From Ornithodoros turicata (Eukaryota > Arthropoda > Arachnida > Ixodida > Argasidae), in NCBI RefSeq assembly GCF_037126465.1, contig NC_088202.1, forward strand, positions 87,028,160-87,092,159: DNA of 64,000 bases. Direction: 5' to 3'. Positions within the stretch are counted from its first letter, which is position 1. Each line of letters opens with the position of its first letter. The notes under the pieces are model-generated. The model was not told the origin of the DNA. It made no database searches and saw nothing but the letters and a program-made list of their open reading frames with translations. The translations under genes and the position numbers were made by a program. This document shows, in pieces, positions 10,422 through 20,990 of this stretch.

Positions 10422-11745
10422 ATGGCGCCGTTGAGGGACACATGTGGAAGCTTCTCCGCTCCCATATATGTCAAGCAGCAAACAATGAGTTGTAGCGGGC
10501 CGTGTATACGTCGTTTCCACTGCAAGTGCATTGGTGTAACTGGAAGTGACTACGACCTGTTGATGAATAACGGTGTGAGTACCTACAAATGTACCATATG
10601 TACCAAACGCCGCGACCCAAATTCTACGAGGCCTAGTGATGCAGACCTGCCGCAGCCGCGCGAAGACGTGATAGCTGCTGTGGCTGAGGGCCAGTTCTCA
10701 CTTGGCGACGCCCGACGCGACGTCGCGAGCGGGCGGCGGAAATAGACGTGCATTTCCGGCGTTGGAAGAGGAGGGACGTCGAGCCAAAAAAATTGCCATG
10801 CCGGTCTCTTTCACGACCTCGGCGAGAGGTGGCGAGAACGATACACTGACGACCAATAAGATGACAGAGAAAGGCTACGCCTCTTCAGTTTTCGTCTGCT
10901 TTGGGCGACGGAATGCCACTGTGGTGGGAACATGAAAATCATGCGCCTTGACGGGGCGGCGGAAATGCCCGTCTACTTCCGCCGTCCGTTCACGACGCCG
11001 CGTCGGGCGTCGCCAAGTGAGAACTGGCCATGAGGCTTCTGCTGCGATAACTGTCACTACAGGTCATTTGCTAAGTATCATATCTCAGTTGTGCCAGAAA
11101 GTTGATTGCTTATCCGCTGATGTGAAGACCTTGAAGGAAGATAACGAGGCCCTTCGAGCCCAGCTTTCTAGCATTGGTGACATAACTCGGGACAATGGAA
11201 AATCGTCGTTTGCAGCTTTACCTGCAGCTTCTGCGACTGGTTATGCTGCCATCGTGGAGCAAGGCAGGCCCTTGCTTTCAAGCTCAACGTTTCGAAATGC
11301 GGAAAGTACTTCGTCCACAGTTACTGTACCTCTGCAGTCATCTGTAATGCGGAGACAATTCGTGGAAACCGCAGGCGCGACTGGGGTTGACAATGATGGC
11401 TTTAAAGTCGTTGTGCGGAAGAAGATTCCTCCGGGCTCCAGCAATAATAGTAAACTTAGCGCTGTTTCCCGCACTGTGAAACGGGCTCTTTTCATATCGA
11501 GGTTGGACCCCACAACGACGGTGAGTGATGTCGTCGGCGCATTGTCCGATATCGTCGACACTGGATCACTAGTGTACACCAAATTATTGACAAAGCATGA
11601 TGGATATGCGTCATTCCACATATAAGACCCCGCTGAATCATTCGATCTTGTCAACGATCCCAAAGTATGGCCATCCGGGTGTTTATTTCGGCCATTCTAC
11701 GGAGTATTGAAAAATGATCGTGTTATCACGTCTGCTGATCAATAG
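10422..11745 (+). pseudogene. CR1-like ORF1: PHD-like zinc finger, coiled coil (interrupted by MITE)
   Basis: From the ATG at 10422 the frame shows a C4HC3-like pattern: TCGSFSAP, CSGPCIRRFHCKCIGV and YKCTIC (10443-10600), with the ordered Cys and His spacing of a PHD finger. The MITE at 10689-11034 then interrupts it. Beyond the MITE the same frame gives a leucine-rich coiled coil (LCQKVDCLSADVKTLKEDNE, about 11090-11150), a low-complexity linker, and a C-terminal block ALFISRLDPTTTVSDVVGAL near 11490-11545, similar to the C-terminal domain of many CR1/Jockey ORF1 proteins. One in-frame stop at 11623-11625 precedes the natural end at 11743-11745. The predicted role is nucleic-acid binding chaperone of the RNP. 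Confidence 0.7.
10689..11034. mobile_element. MITE with about 65-bp terminal inverted repeats inside CR1 ORF1
   Basis: The left end GGCCAGTTCTCACTTGGCGA is matched by its reverse complement ending at 11029. The pairing extends about 65 bp with few mismatches, through cgacgcccgacgc and the ggcggcggaa and gacgtgcatttcc blocks. TGAG occurs at 10685-10688 and again at 11031-11034, one base beyond the TIR. Removing 10689-11034 joins ORF1 in the same reading frame, strong evidence that this is a clean insertion with a short target duplication. There is no coding capacity; the superfamily is not determined. Confidence 0.85.
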
Positions 11746-11755
11746 GACAAGCGCA

Positions 11756-14563
11756 ATGAAGAGTACAGTTTATTACCAGAATGTTCGTGGTCTTAGATGT
11801 AAAGCCGATGCATTTTTGTCCGCTGTCGCTTCTGAGGACTACACCTTTGTATGTCTTACTGAAACCTAGTTAGAGCCAAGTATAGCCAGTTGCGTTTATT
11901 TCACGCCTGCGTACACCGTGTTGAGGAGGGATCGCGATTATCAAGCTACAGGCCAGCGCTATGGAGGCGGTGTATTAATTGAGTTGACTCTTCTTTGAAT
12001 GCTACCAGAAGACGGGATTTGGAGTTATACGAGGAGTGTGTTTGGATTGAGGTCCACTCCAGAGGTGGATGCAACTATTTGATTGGAAATTACTATTTTC
12101 CTCCAAATGCACACCCTAGTCTTTTGGCCGACCATCTGAAAGACCTCGAAAGGCTTGTTGACTTTTCGAAGTACGTTGTGCATGTATACGGTGATTTTAA
12201 TGCGCCAAGTGTTGACTGGGATTCCGGCTGCGCGATGAGTTAACGGAGTGACGCACGACAAAAGGGTCAGTCGTTGCTTAATTTGCGTAAGCCCGTTCAA
12301 TTGCGAAAAGTGCAACTATGCAAAGAATTGTGCTGGTAATGTGCTCGATCTTGTGTTTGTCAACTCTTCAGTGGAGAACATCCGCTATGACGTCGCACCA
12401 TTGTCTCGGCTGGATTCATTTCATCCTCCCCTTGCTGTAGAATTTAGACTCTGTCAATTCCAACGGGATGTGCTACCGACTACGCCACGTTTTTGTTTTG
12501 CAAGAGGTGATTACTTACAGCTTTACCAACACGTGCGGGACTTCAACTGGCAAACCGTGCTTGATAGTGAAGACGTCGAATCTGCTGTTAATATTTTGAC
12601 TGGTGCTATAACCAGTGGAATGGACATGTTCATCCCGAAAGTTGTCCCCAGGCAGCGCAAGGACACTGTTTGGTTTACGAAAGAGTTAAGTGACAGCTTG
12701 AGACGAAAGAGACACTATCATCGCATGTATAAGAAGTCTGGGAATTCATACTGGTACAGTCTTTTTGCAAACATCCGTTCTTTGTCGAAGAAACTCTTTC
12801 GGCAAGATAAGTGTGCGCATTATAAATATCTTAGTGAAAAATTACGAGCCACTCCTAACTTCATTTGGAGTTATGTAAGAGATTATAGGGCGGCAGAGAA
12901 TCACAGAATCGCGCTCAGGGATGGATCAAAGTGCCTTTCGGACCCTTCTGCCGTAGCCGATGCGTTTGCTGAGTATTTTTCATCCTGTTATCTACAATCT
13001 GCGCCAAAGGGAAGTCCCTTTGTTGCGCAATCAGGTTGCGACCTCAAGTGTACTCTTGTTGGTGAAAGTGAAGTTTTGAGTGCTATCAAAAGGCTTAAGC
13101 CTAAGCGAACTGCCGGTGTTGATGGTGTCCCTGCTTTCATCGTAAAAGGTTGCACTGAAATACTGTCCCCAGTATTGTGCCATGTCTTCAACCTCATACT
13201 TAATTCCGGATATTTCCCCGTCGACTGGAAGTGCTCAATTGTGATCCCAGTGTTTAAAGGTGGTGATTCCCATGCAATTAATAATTTTCGACCCGTTTCA
13301 CTATTGTGTAGTTTCTCGAAGATCTTTGAATTAGTATTACATAAACGATTGTATCACCATGTCCAAAGTGCGATAAGTTCTTCCCAGCATGGGTTCATGA
13401 AGGGAAGATCCATCGAAACTAACCTTTGTTCCTTCGTCCACCTAATTAGTCTTGTGGTACACAGTAGAGGGCAAGTAGATACTATCTATTTTGATATGCG
13501 CAAAGCTTTTCACAGGGTGAACCATGCTCTTTTGTTGCAAAAATTAGAGTTACACGGTGTGCCACCTGCTTATTGCACAGTTTTTGATAGCTACTTGTCT
13601 CACCGCCAAAATATCGTCGGAATCTCTGACATTCTGTCGAGACCTTTCACTTCGGTTTCCGGAGTTCCGCAAGGAACTGTTCTTGGACCTCCTTTGTTCC
13701 TGTTGTTTGTGAACGATATTACCGTCTCAGTAAGGAACTCCACTGTCCTTTTGTTCGCGGATGATATAAAAATATTTCTTTCTATACATAAAGTGGATGA
13801 CTGCGCACTGCTACAGAGTGACGCAAATGCGATTTCGAACTGGTGTACCCTTAATGGCTTAGAGTTAAATGCTGATAAAACGCTAATCGTGTCCTACAGT
13901 AGAAAGCGTGAATGCATATTGTACGATTATACTGTGCTTGGGACAGGTATTATAAGGGCCGATGTTGTGCGCGATCTAGGCATACATCTAGATAGCAGGT
14001 TGACCTTCCATTAACACGTTTGTAAAACTTACAATGCCTCTTTACGTGTACTTGGTGTTATCCAAAGGTTGTCCAGGGAATGTGAGAATCTTGCTTCTGT
14101 GCTGAGGTTGTATATGTGCCTCGTCCGTAGCAAATTGGAATTTGGGTCAGTTGTATGGAACTCTATCACCGCTACGCAATCTGCCTGCATTGAACGAGTT
14201 CAGAAAAGGTTTATTAGATTTGTATATGACAAGTTCTATTTTCCAAATGTTTACTTTTCGTGTGAGACAATGCTATTCCGGCTTAAAATTCACAACCTGC
14301 AATGCAGAAGACAGCATCGCGACTTGATGTTCTTACACAGAATTATTCACGGAAACATTGACTCTGAGTTTTTAATCGGTTTAGTAAATGTTCACGTTCC
14401 CGTCAGGCGAACTCGTGTGGCTCGCCCTTTCTATCCCCATGCTCCATGAAAATGCTGCCCATTGACTAGGATGCAAGGCATATACAATGAATTCTTTTGG
14501 AATGATGATGTGGACATTTTCCGGACAACTGCTAAGTTTAAGAGTGTATTAATGTCTATGTAA
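11756..14563 (+). pseudogene. CR1-like ORF2: endonuclease and reverse transcriptase (stops and frameshifts)
   Basis: The frame opens at ATG 11756, eleven bases after ORF1. The endonuclease starts YYQNVRGLRCKADAFL and reaches VCLTET, followed by a stop near 11868. The middle part (11995-12243) is in another frame, including VYGDFNAPSVDWDS near 12187. From 12248 the original frame is open to 14014: ILDLVFVN-like end of the endonuclease, FRPVSLLCSFSKIFELVL, motif A YFDMRKAFHRVNHALLL (normally FDxxKAFD; the last Asp is His here), SGVPQGTVLGPPLFLLFVND, and LLFADDIKIF. A stop at 14012-14014 and another near 14447 are crossed by the same frame, which ends at 14563. About 935 codons fits the family. 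Confidence 0.85.
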
Positions 14564-14711
14564 CCATAAGTGTTGTTATAGCACTTTGAATCTTGGGCTT
14601 TGTTGGAGCTTTTTATTACTTTTATGTGTTTCTTGTGTTTGGTGCACCACCACGTTATGCTTAACCGCCGTTGGTGGGCACCAAAGTACAAATAAATAAA
14701 TAAATAAATCA

Positions 14712-15651
14712 TTTTACACCTTTATTTGCTTAAAAAGGTGTATTCTTATAAAAACACCATTTTCTATTCCGCAAAGGGTGCATGAATAGCATTACTAAAG
14801 GTGTAATATCGGCATACACCACGTTTTATCCAATGTCGATCATTAAGGGTGTAAGGTGGGGTGTTGAAACAGGTGTTTATCGTCTAATACACCGTTTTTA
14901 CACCCCATTTGAATTGGGAATATGGTGTTAAAAATGGTGCTTTAATTCGTGAGAGAAAAAATATGCAGGTTTCACAGCTCCGCTCAGCAAGTAATCACAT
15001 TATAGACGATAACCTGAGTTAAAAACACAGTATTTGACAGGGAAGGATGTTAGGAACTTAGCTGATATCTTTGACTGGTTGCAAGCGTGGGTGTTAATTG
15101 CAAAAACGCATTCCCGTCACCATTACAAACGTTTCCCGCCCCACCACATGTAACGAACGTGCCCCAACAAATTGTATTTCAGTATATGATCCATCCGACA
15201 CGCCAATATAGGCTACTGAGGGTGCCCGAGGTCTCTTCAAGTCTCGGCACTCACGTTGGTCCCACAGTGTTACCAAGCTAACGAGGCGTGCCTGCGACGC
15301 ATTGCGCTCCGGTTTAGGTTCTACAATGGAACCACGGCTGGTAGTCTGCCGTGTTCACGGTGGTGCTTGCCATAGAAGCAAGAACGTCGAACTGTATGTC
15401 TCGGCCACTGGTCCTGCAAGCAATTTGCGAGGGAATATTTGCCAGCAAACAATTCCATCATAAAATGTGTTTTCAATAGAATACTCCCCTTTTAAGCGTG
15501 TTTTTGTTTTTAAACGCCCATTATAAGAGTGTTTTGTTAGGAATACACTTAATTTAAGGGTGTATTAGAAAACACCCATCATTTGAGTGTAAAGGCAACA
15601 CCAAAAAGGTGTGCGCCATGGGACAAGCCATTTACACCAAAAAGTGTAAAA
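14712..15651. mobile_element. AC-motif TIR element (TTTTACACC ends) next to the CR1-like 3' end
   Basis: It starts TTTTACACCTTTATTTG and ends with the inverted form GTGTAAAA. Both terminal regions are densely populated with GGTGT/ACACC motifs in both orientations (more than fifteen by eye), while the centre (about 14960-15440) lacks them. This arrangement of clustered short subterminal motifs is typical of nonautonomous cut-and-paste transposons. BEL coding resumes immediately after it, near 15664. No clean target duplication was identified and no transposase is present. Confidence 0.55.
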
Positions 15652-15663
15652 AAGTTTAGTCTG

Positions 15664-16310
15664 TAGGATGGTACCAGGCATCCCATTCGCTGACAGGCTG
15701 CGGAAGTTGCATATCTTCGCAGATGCCAGCCCAAGGGCATACGGTGCGGTAGTCTACCTGGAGCATTTGTCCGACGACGGTTCTCACGGCATGACATTTC
15801 TACTTAGCCAAAGCAGAGTCTCACCTCTCAAGCGCCAGACACTTCCGAGGCTTGAACTCACAGCAGCTCTTCTTGCTGCCAGATTATATTGTTTTGTGTC
15901 CACTGCTTTGCAGACAGAGTTCGATTATGTATGCTGGACAGATTCCTTAATCACCTTGCATTGGATCAAGGGATCGGCATCCAGATGGAAGACCTACGTG
16001 GCAAACCGAGTGCGCCAGATACATGAGCTGACTTCTCCTGAAAGATGGCGTCATTTTCCTGGTGAAGAGAATCCGGCAGATTTTCTAACAAGAGGGATTA
16101 AGGGGCATCAGCTGCGTGACTGTGAAGTTTGGTCGAAAGGCCCACGATGGCTGAACAAGCCAGAGGTATGGCCGCACAGAGCAGTTCCAGACCATACTGA
16201 AGGAGACGAGGAATGCTTGGACACTCATGTGGCATTGGTCAGCTGCACGGCACATTTGCTTTCACCCGAACGTTTCAGTAGTGCCCATCGACTTGTTTGA
16301 GTCACAGCAT
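15664..16310 (+). pseudogene. BEL/Pao RNase H segment
   Basis: The open frame 15668-16300 carries LHIFADASPRAYGAVVYL (catalytic Asp region), SRVSPLKRQTLPRLELTAAL with the conserved Glu, VCWTDSLITLHWIKG with the next Asp, and a tail WRHFPGEENPADFLTRGIKG. This is the standard BEL/Pao RNase H order. It directly continues the RT interrupted near 10400, so about 5.26 kb of inserted DNA splits one element. Confidence 0.85.
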
Positions 16311-16381
16311 GGATACTGCGCTACGTACACAACTCGAAGCGTTCAAACCTCAAGAAAACTGGTCCTCTCTCTACTGAAGAA

Positions 16382-16848
16382 ATGATGTCATCAGAGCTCT
16401 TCTGGATCAAGGCTACTCAGACAAAGCTCCTTACAGAAAGGTCCTCTCATCTCGGGAATTTTCGCCATTACCAGGATAACGATGGACTACTGCGACTAGA
16501 GGATCGTCTGCGGTGTTCTCAGCAGTCACAAGCAGCCAAGCATCCCATATTGTTGCCGCCAGCGTCAGAGGCTTGGTTCACGTTGCTTATAATACTCAGA
16601 GAGCACTTAAGGATGTCTCACGCCGGTGTACAGGAAACTCTGCACCAGTTAAGAGAAGAATTCTGGATAATCCGTGAAGTATGCTCTTTATCAATGTCTT
16701 TTCTGTCGACGACTGAAGACACGCTCCTGCGCAGAGCAGGAAGCACCCTTATCTGCTGATGGGGTCACTCAGCAAATTGCGTTTGAAGTCGTGGGCGTAG
16801 ATTTTGCTGGTCCACTTTATTACAGAGCGGCTGAAGGGCAACGGAAAG
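16382..16848 (+). pseudogene. BEL/Pao integrase N-terminal part (frameshifted, truncated)
   Basis: KHPILLPPASEAWFTLLI and HLRMSHAGVQETLHQLREEF supply the two histidines of the integrase HHCC zinc finger. After a frame change near 16675 the cysteine half follows (YQCLFCRRLKTRSC). The first catalytic Asp block is present as VVGVDFAGPLYYR near 16785-16825. The rest of the core, with the second Asp and the Glu, is lost where an I-type sequence takes over at about 16848. No 3' LTR of this element is present. Confidence 0.75.
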
Positions 16849-17828
16849 CGGAAAGTTTTACACGGACGGATCGAAGACTAATGCTGGTGTATCTGGTGCC
16901 ACGGTAACTGGGACAGTCACAGTAACTCACCGTTTACACAAAGTCATGTCGATATTCAGTGCAGAGTTTATGCGATCATCATAACACTCAACTACATTTT
17001 ACAACATTACATTGTGTCATCAGTCATCTATACAGATTCCATCAGCTCTTTGCAGGCAATATGTTCAGTTCAAAAAACAAAACAAAAAATTCTTGTGCAG
17101 CGAGCGCGACGTCTAGCTAATACAATAGCTAACAGGGGCTGTCGTTTAACCTTGTGCTGGGTACCAAGCCACGTGGGCATACAGGGTAACAAAAATGTGG
17201 ATCGTGCAGCTGCAGCTGCACATGATGTTCCTGTTCAAGACCTCAGGTTATCTTTGATAAATGCTATCAACATGAAATGGCAACAATTCTGGAGCACACA
17301 AGAGCAGAATAAGCTGCACTTGGTGAAGCCCCAAACAGGAAATCGCTCACAAAGTCTTGAAAACAGGTTACACGATGTCTTAATGTGCAGGTTAAGAGTT
17401 GGACACACTGACTCACGGGTTTTTGCTCGGTGGGGAGAACCCACCTGAGTGCGTGCGCTGCGGAGCGCCTCTCTGTCCAACACATTCTAATTACATGCTC
17501 ATTACATGAAAGTTATCGTCAGCGTCATTTCACTGAATTGTATCGTTACTCTTTACCTCTTCATCCAGCTCTTTTGCTGGGTGATGAGGCTATTGTTCCT
17601 TCTACTGAGGTATATAATTTTTTAAAGGACATTGGATATCTTAATGAACTGTGAATTTACAATGAGCTCTTTTCTTACCCCTTTCATGTTTTCAAGTCAC
17701 TACTCACCGAAGTTGTTTTAATATGAACATTTCAAGTTTTAACTAGGTTCATTACAATACCTTGTTGTTTGGCGCATTATAGCCCTAGTAGCTTTTTCGC
17801 CAAAAGAACTCAAATCATCATCATCACT
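16849..17828 (+). pseudogene. 5'-truncated I-clade retrotransposon tail (RNase H to 3' end)
   Basis: The sequence starts inside RNase H at YTDGSKTNAGVSGA (16862 onward). It continues with VIYTDSISSLQAICS and LCWVPSHVGIQGNKNVDRAA, a zinc-motif tail HILITCSLHESYRQRHF, and LHPALLLGDEAIVPSTEVYN, with stops and frameshifts between. Every block matches, with substitutions, the C-terminal part of the intact element at 32391-37763. The 3' UTR has the same TTTGGCGCATTATAG-like block, and the end is a short (ATC)n run at 17817-17828. The two are clearly related families. This copy is a dead-on-arrival 5' truncation joined to the BEL integrase. Confidence 0.8.
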
Positions 17829-17839
17829 GATGATCTCTG

Positions 17840-18216
17840 CGTATCCGCAACCTCACCGGTCCAGACCCACTGTAACGACTCTCACAACTTTCTGCCAACA
17901 TCTCAGACGTGTCGCCAATGGCTGCCGTGTTGTACGTCCTCGGTAGCTGATGTCGTCCTCGGTCGTCCTTCCTCACCTCCTGCGGTTACGATGCGATTGC
18001 CTTCAATATTATCGGCGCTCCGCGTCTGAGGGGGGCGTAGTGATGTGGAGGTCCGTGGGCCACGACGGAGTCACCCCGCTACGGACACGTGCTGCCAGCA
18101 ACAGCTTCAGTTCTACCGGCGCCGTCCTAGCGTGAGGCCACGAACATCTGCCCGCTGGGACATTCCATCAGAGCCTGTCAGGACTCCTGCGTAGAGGGAC
18201 ACCATCACCTCTACAT
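17840..18216 (+). mobile_element. 3' end of a small LTR element (internal tail, polypurine tract, LTR)
   Basis: The segment 18044-18216 (TGTGG...CTCTACA, 173 bp) matches the 174-bp LTRs of the TRIM at 28178-29092, which lies in the opposite orientation. The shared blocks include GTTCTACCGGC, CCGTCCTAG and CTGCCCGCTGGGACATTCCA. Immediately upstream is a polypurine tract, GAGGGGGGCGTAGTGA (18028-18043), preceded by CGCTCCGCGTCTG as in the TRIM. The upstream 200 bp is internal sequence only partly similar to the TRIM. The 5' half is missing, so this is a truncated copy of the same or a sister family. Confidence 0.75.
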
Positions 18217-18372
18217 CTTCTAAATAACGATGCATGTAATGCAGGATACAGAGCACCCTCTACGCCGAACGTGAAGGGCCAATGAATTACTATAAACAAA
18301 GAAGTAAATGTCCTTCCGTCTGCGGACGCCGACGCCCGCGATCTGGGGAAACGAGGCGCTAGATAATTTTAA
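18217..18372. other. Unassigned spacer
   Basis: Short sequence between the LTR element and the next TIR element. Nothing recognised. Confidence 0.3.
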
Positions 18373-19239
18373 GGCGAATTCGGGTGGTCATGGCAACACG
18401 GCCTAGCGGTAGGAAATTGCTAGCCTGTGCCCGCACCTGGTCACGTAACAGTTGTTACCCGAACATGGGGACTCAGAAGCTAGCGATTTTAGACGCTTGG
18501 ATCGCGGTAGGGGCATCGCGGTCGCTTGTTTTCGGGTTTCGTCGTCTGCTAGCCCACGTGAACTCCGACGTGCGGGCCAATGCGGGACATCGCCACCCTC
18601 ACAGTACGGATGTGACGACACCGGATATAGTTGTGCAACCCGCTGCCCGACTGTGTCGAGGCTGGGTGAAAAAAAGTGCTAGCTTGCAAGTGCCTGGCGC
18701 TCGGAAAGAGCCCCGCGAACATACGAGATTTGTACGCTTTGACCATGCGAACATGACTGCTCGGGATCTGGCAAAAAAGTTGCCACGAAATTGTAGTAAC
18801 CCCTAAGGAGGAGCAACGCTCAAGTCGGAGACCAGTGAACAACGCGCGAAGGTGACATATGTGATTTCCTTGGGTTGAACTAGCGAATACAGGAGCTTAA
18901 ACACCTTGGAGCCCAACGACGAAATCAGCAAATTGCGTTTGTCAGCGTCCAAGCTAACTCTGGCCGGGGTCGAAGATCCCTGGTCTATTGAACCGATGTG
19001 GGGTAGCCGCGTTAGGTGATGACCAGTCTGCAGGGTTGAGCATCTCGTCGCCACTGTAGTAACCCCTAAGGAGGAGTAACGCTCAAGTCGGAGGCCAGAG
19101 AACAACTGTTTAATAACGATATGTCATGGTGGCTCGAATCCTCGGGGTGCGTGCCAGGCAGCAGGTGAAGCGTGGGTGGCAGGCATGCTCGTCTCGTCGT
19201 CTTCAGCAGCTACTATAGAAATGACCACCCGAATTTGCC
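18373..19239. mobile_element. TIR element (GGCGAATTCGGGTGGTCAT) with an internal 52-bp direct repeat
   Basis: The left end GGCGAATTCGGGTGGTCAT is mirrored at the right end (19221-19239, reverse complement with one mismatch), giving 19-bp TIRs and a body of 867 bp. Inside, 18792-18843 and 19055-19106 are direct repeats of 52 bp with about four differences (TGTAGTAACCCCTAAGGAGG start). Short open frames in the body show no domain I know. No convincing target duplication flanks the TIRs (TTTTAA on the left, ATTAGT on the right), so the superfamily is open. Confidence 0.6.
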
Positions 19240-19673
19240 ATTAGTAGACCGTTTTTGCATCTTCGATAGAATACCCGGTACGGCGTTGGTCTGATGGCGC
19301 ATGCGCGATGTTATCGGGGTTCCGCTTGCGTATCGCCGGCACGGCTTCGAGCATTTCCGTACCGCGGTTGACTAGTACGTTTCCGATAACGGAGGAACAT
19401 GGCATGCGTTTCCCGTTTCTGTTACCAGTACCACTTCCAACATGGGTAATATACGGTTTCTGTTTCCGTTACGATTACCTCTGACGTGCCTCTGTCTACA
19501 ATAAGGCTGTGCCTCAGTCATTTCACGTTGTCCCATCACTCGCATTTCCCCTGTGTGTGCCGCAACTTTGTGTTGGGCGACGTGAGAGCTGTCACGCAAG
19601 GGGGTATACGTATACTGTGACTTTACCCATGCAAGGAGTCCCGAGCGCGTTACGCGTGCGCAGTGGAATAGAC
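19240..19673. other. Unassigned sequence
   Basis: Contains repeated TTTCCGTTTC and GTTTCCGATAACGG-like motifs near 19376-19480 but no recognisable gene or element boundary. Confidence 0.3.
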
Positions 19674-19934
19674 TTTTTTTTTAAGTTCCGTATTAGCGTT
19701 GCGAAACAACTGTGGCTATTACCGGCGTACAGACATGGACAGATGCAGTAAGGACAGAAGGAAGGAGTGGGGGACGTGCGGGTTAGTATGCGTCCTGGGT
19801 TGACTTCAGGAAAGTCTGCAGGAAAACCCAGGGGAGACCTCAGACAGCACATGCGGTGCGGGGATTCGAACCCGCACCACCTCCCAGTCTTGACGTGGAA
19901 AGCGATCATCCTAACCACTATGCCACGGAAGCTG
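19674..19934 (-). mobile_element. tRNA-derived SINE (Ruka-like), minus strand
   Basis: On the minus strand it opens with an RNA polymerase III A-box-like TGGCATAGTGGTTAGG and a B box GGTTCGAATCCCC about 45 bp later, then a tRNA-unrelated body (CTGTCTGAGGTCTCCCCTGG, then GGACGCATACTAACC, then CTGTCCATGTCTGTACGCC) and an A-rich 3' end (T run 19674-19682). The plus-strand copy at 24767-25054 and the split copy around 28-29 kb share the same order of blocks. The tRNA-like head should not be annotated as a tRNA gene. The link to the tick SINE Ruka is from general knowledge, not a search. Confidence 0.85.
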
Positions 19935-20114
19935 TTTTTTTTTAAACTGATTTTAATGGTACATACAAGATGTGGTGGAGAACAATGGATATGTACACTA
20001 TGTACTTTACAGCAATATTTTCCAATGACACTCCGTGAACAGGCATCTAACATAAAGCACAACTCAAAAGGGCGGGCGGGAGGGAGGGAGGGAGGGAACA
20101 GTATAGAAGGAAAC

Positions 20115-20990
20115 ACAACACAATACTGCTTCAGTAATCAATGGGTCCCGCTCGAAGGAGATCAATCACGTGCAGCCACTTCTGGGATGTCTCCCCACAA
20201 GACGTGCAGATCAAAAAATCACCCAGCGTAAACAGCATTAGTCGAAATATGGGCCACGATCCTACAGGTGGTTCATTGGCGTCATATATCCTACGAGCGA
20301 CCCACAGCGCATATAATCCCAATGGGATGAAAATATCCCAGGGCAGTGCGCTACCACTTCGCACAGGAAGATAGCCTATTGAACGGGGAGACAAGAAAAT
20401 ATCTTCCCTGAATGTACGTTGGAAGACATCCCAGAAGAAGATGGCATCCCTACAGCCGAGAAAGGCATGTTCTATTGTCTCCTCCTACCGGCAGAAACGG
20501 CAGTTGAAATTATTCCAGGGAATCCAGAAGCCCCTGTAACGAAGCCACGTAGCCGCGCAGCGGCAACGTTTCCGTGTGAAGGCGGAAGAAGAAAGTTTTC
20601 GCTTTTGCGCTAATGTGCATGCGGCTCACACGTAAAAGGATGTCATCCCCGGGCTGGGGTTCAAACATCGTGCGATACATTGGTGGCGCGGAAAAAGGGA
20701 ATTCAAAATGGCATGATACAACCCCTTTCGAGTGGTCTCCAACAGAAATTCTCTGAAAAAAACGAACAAACAGAAACTGGAAAGAGACGGCTACCTCCTT
20801 GTAGAAGCACCAGGCAGACATTGGTGTGTCGTAAACCGTGGACACAAAGACCTCAGGAACTTCATCACGAAGGATCGCAGAGATACAATGTTGCAGGAAG
20901 GAATTCAATTGTTGGCGTACAAAACAACTGAACAACAGGGGACGGAAGCTGGTTAGAATACGAGATGAAATACACAAATTCTGCAATGAA
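20115..20990 (-). pseudogene. Non-LTR retrotransposon C-terminal zinc-binding region (L1/Tx1-like)
   Basis: In minus-strand frames the region gives FFFRLHTETLPLRGYVASL (20520-20620). A short cysteine pair (CRFC) and EETIEHAFLGCRDAIFFWDV (about 20425-20500) follow, then PRSIGYLPVRSGSALPWDIF and LYALWVARRIYDAN (20290-20390). This order of leucine-proline motif, Cys-x2-Cys, E-x3-His-x3-Cys and tryptophan is the zf-RVT domain that follows RT in L1-, Tx1- and related retrotransposons. At least two frame changes break it. No RT catalytic box remains in the window, so it is a 5'-truncated, degenerate copy. Confidence 0.55.

Larger units (their letters stand above)
10400..14710 (+). mobile_element. 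CR1-like non-LTR retrotransposon inserted in BEL
   Basis: This unit lies between the BEL RT (ending near 10400) and BEL RNase H (resuming near 15664). It has a two-ORF layout: ORF1 with a PHD-like zinc finger and coiled coil, ORF2 with AP endonuclease and reverse transcriptase without RNase H. The 3' end is a short tandem of AAAT units (about 14690-14710), as expected of CR1/L2-group elements. PHD fingers in ORF1 are a documented trait of CR1-like elements. Stops in both frames make this copy inactive. A separate MITE sits in ORF1. Confidence 0.75.

Noticed and set aside
19860..19930. tRNA-like A and B boxes (also 24775-24845 and 29110-29190)
   Set aside because: They are heads of SINEs sharing a tRNA-unrelated body and A-rich tail, so they are not tRNA genes.
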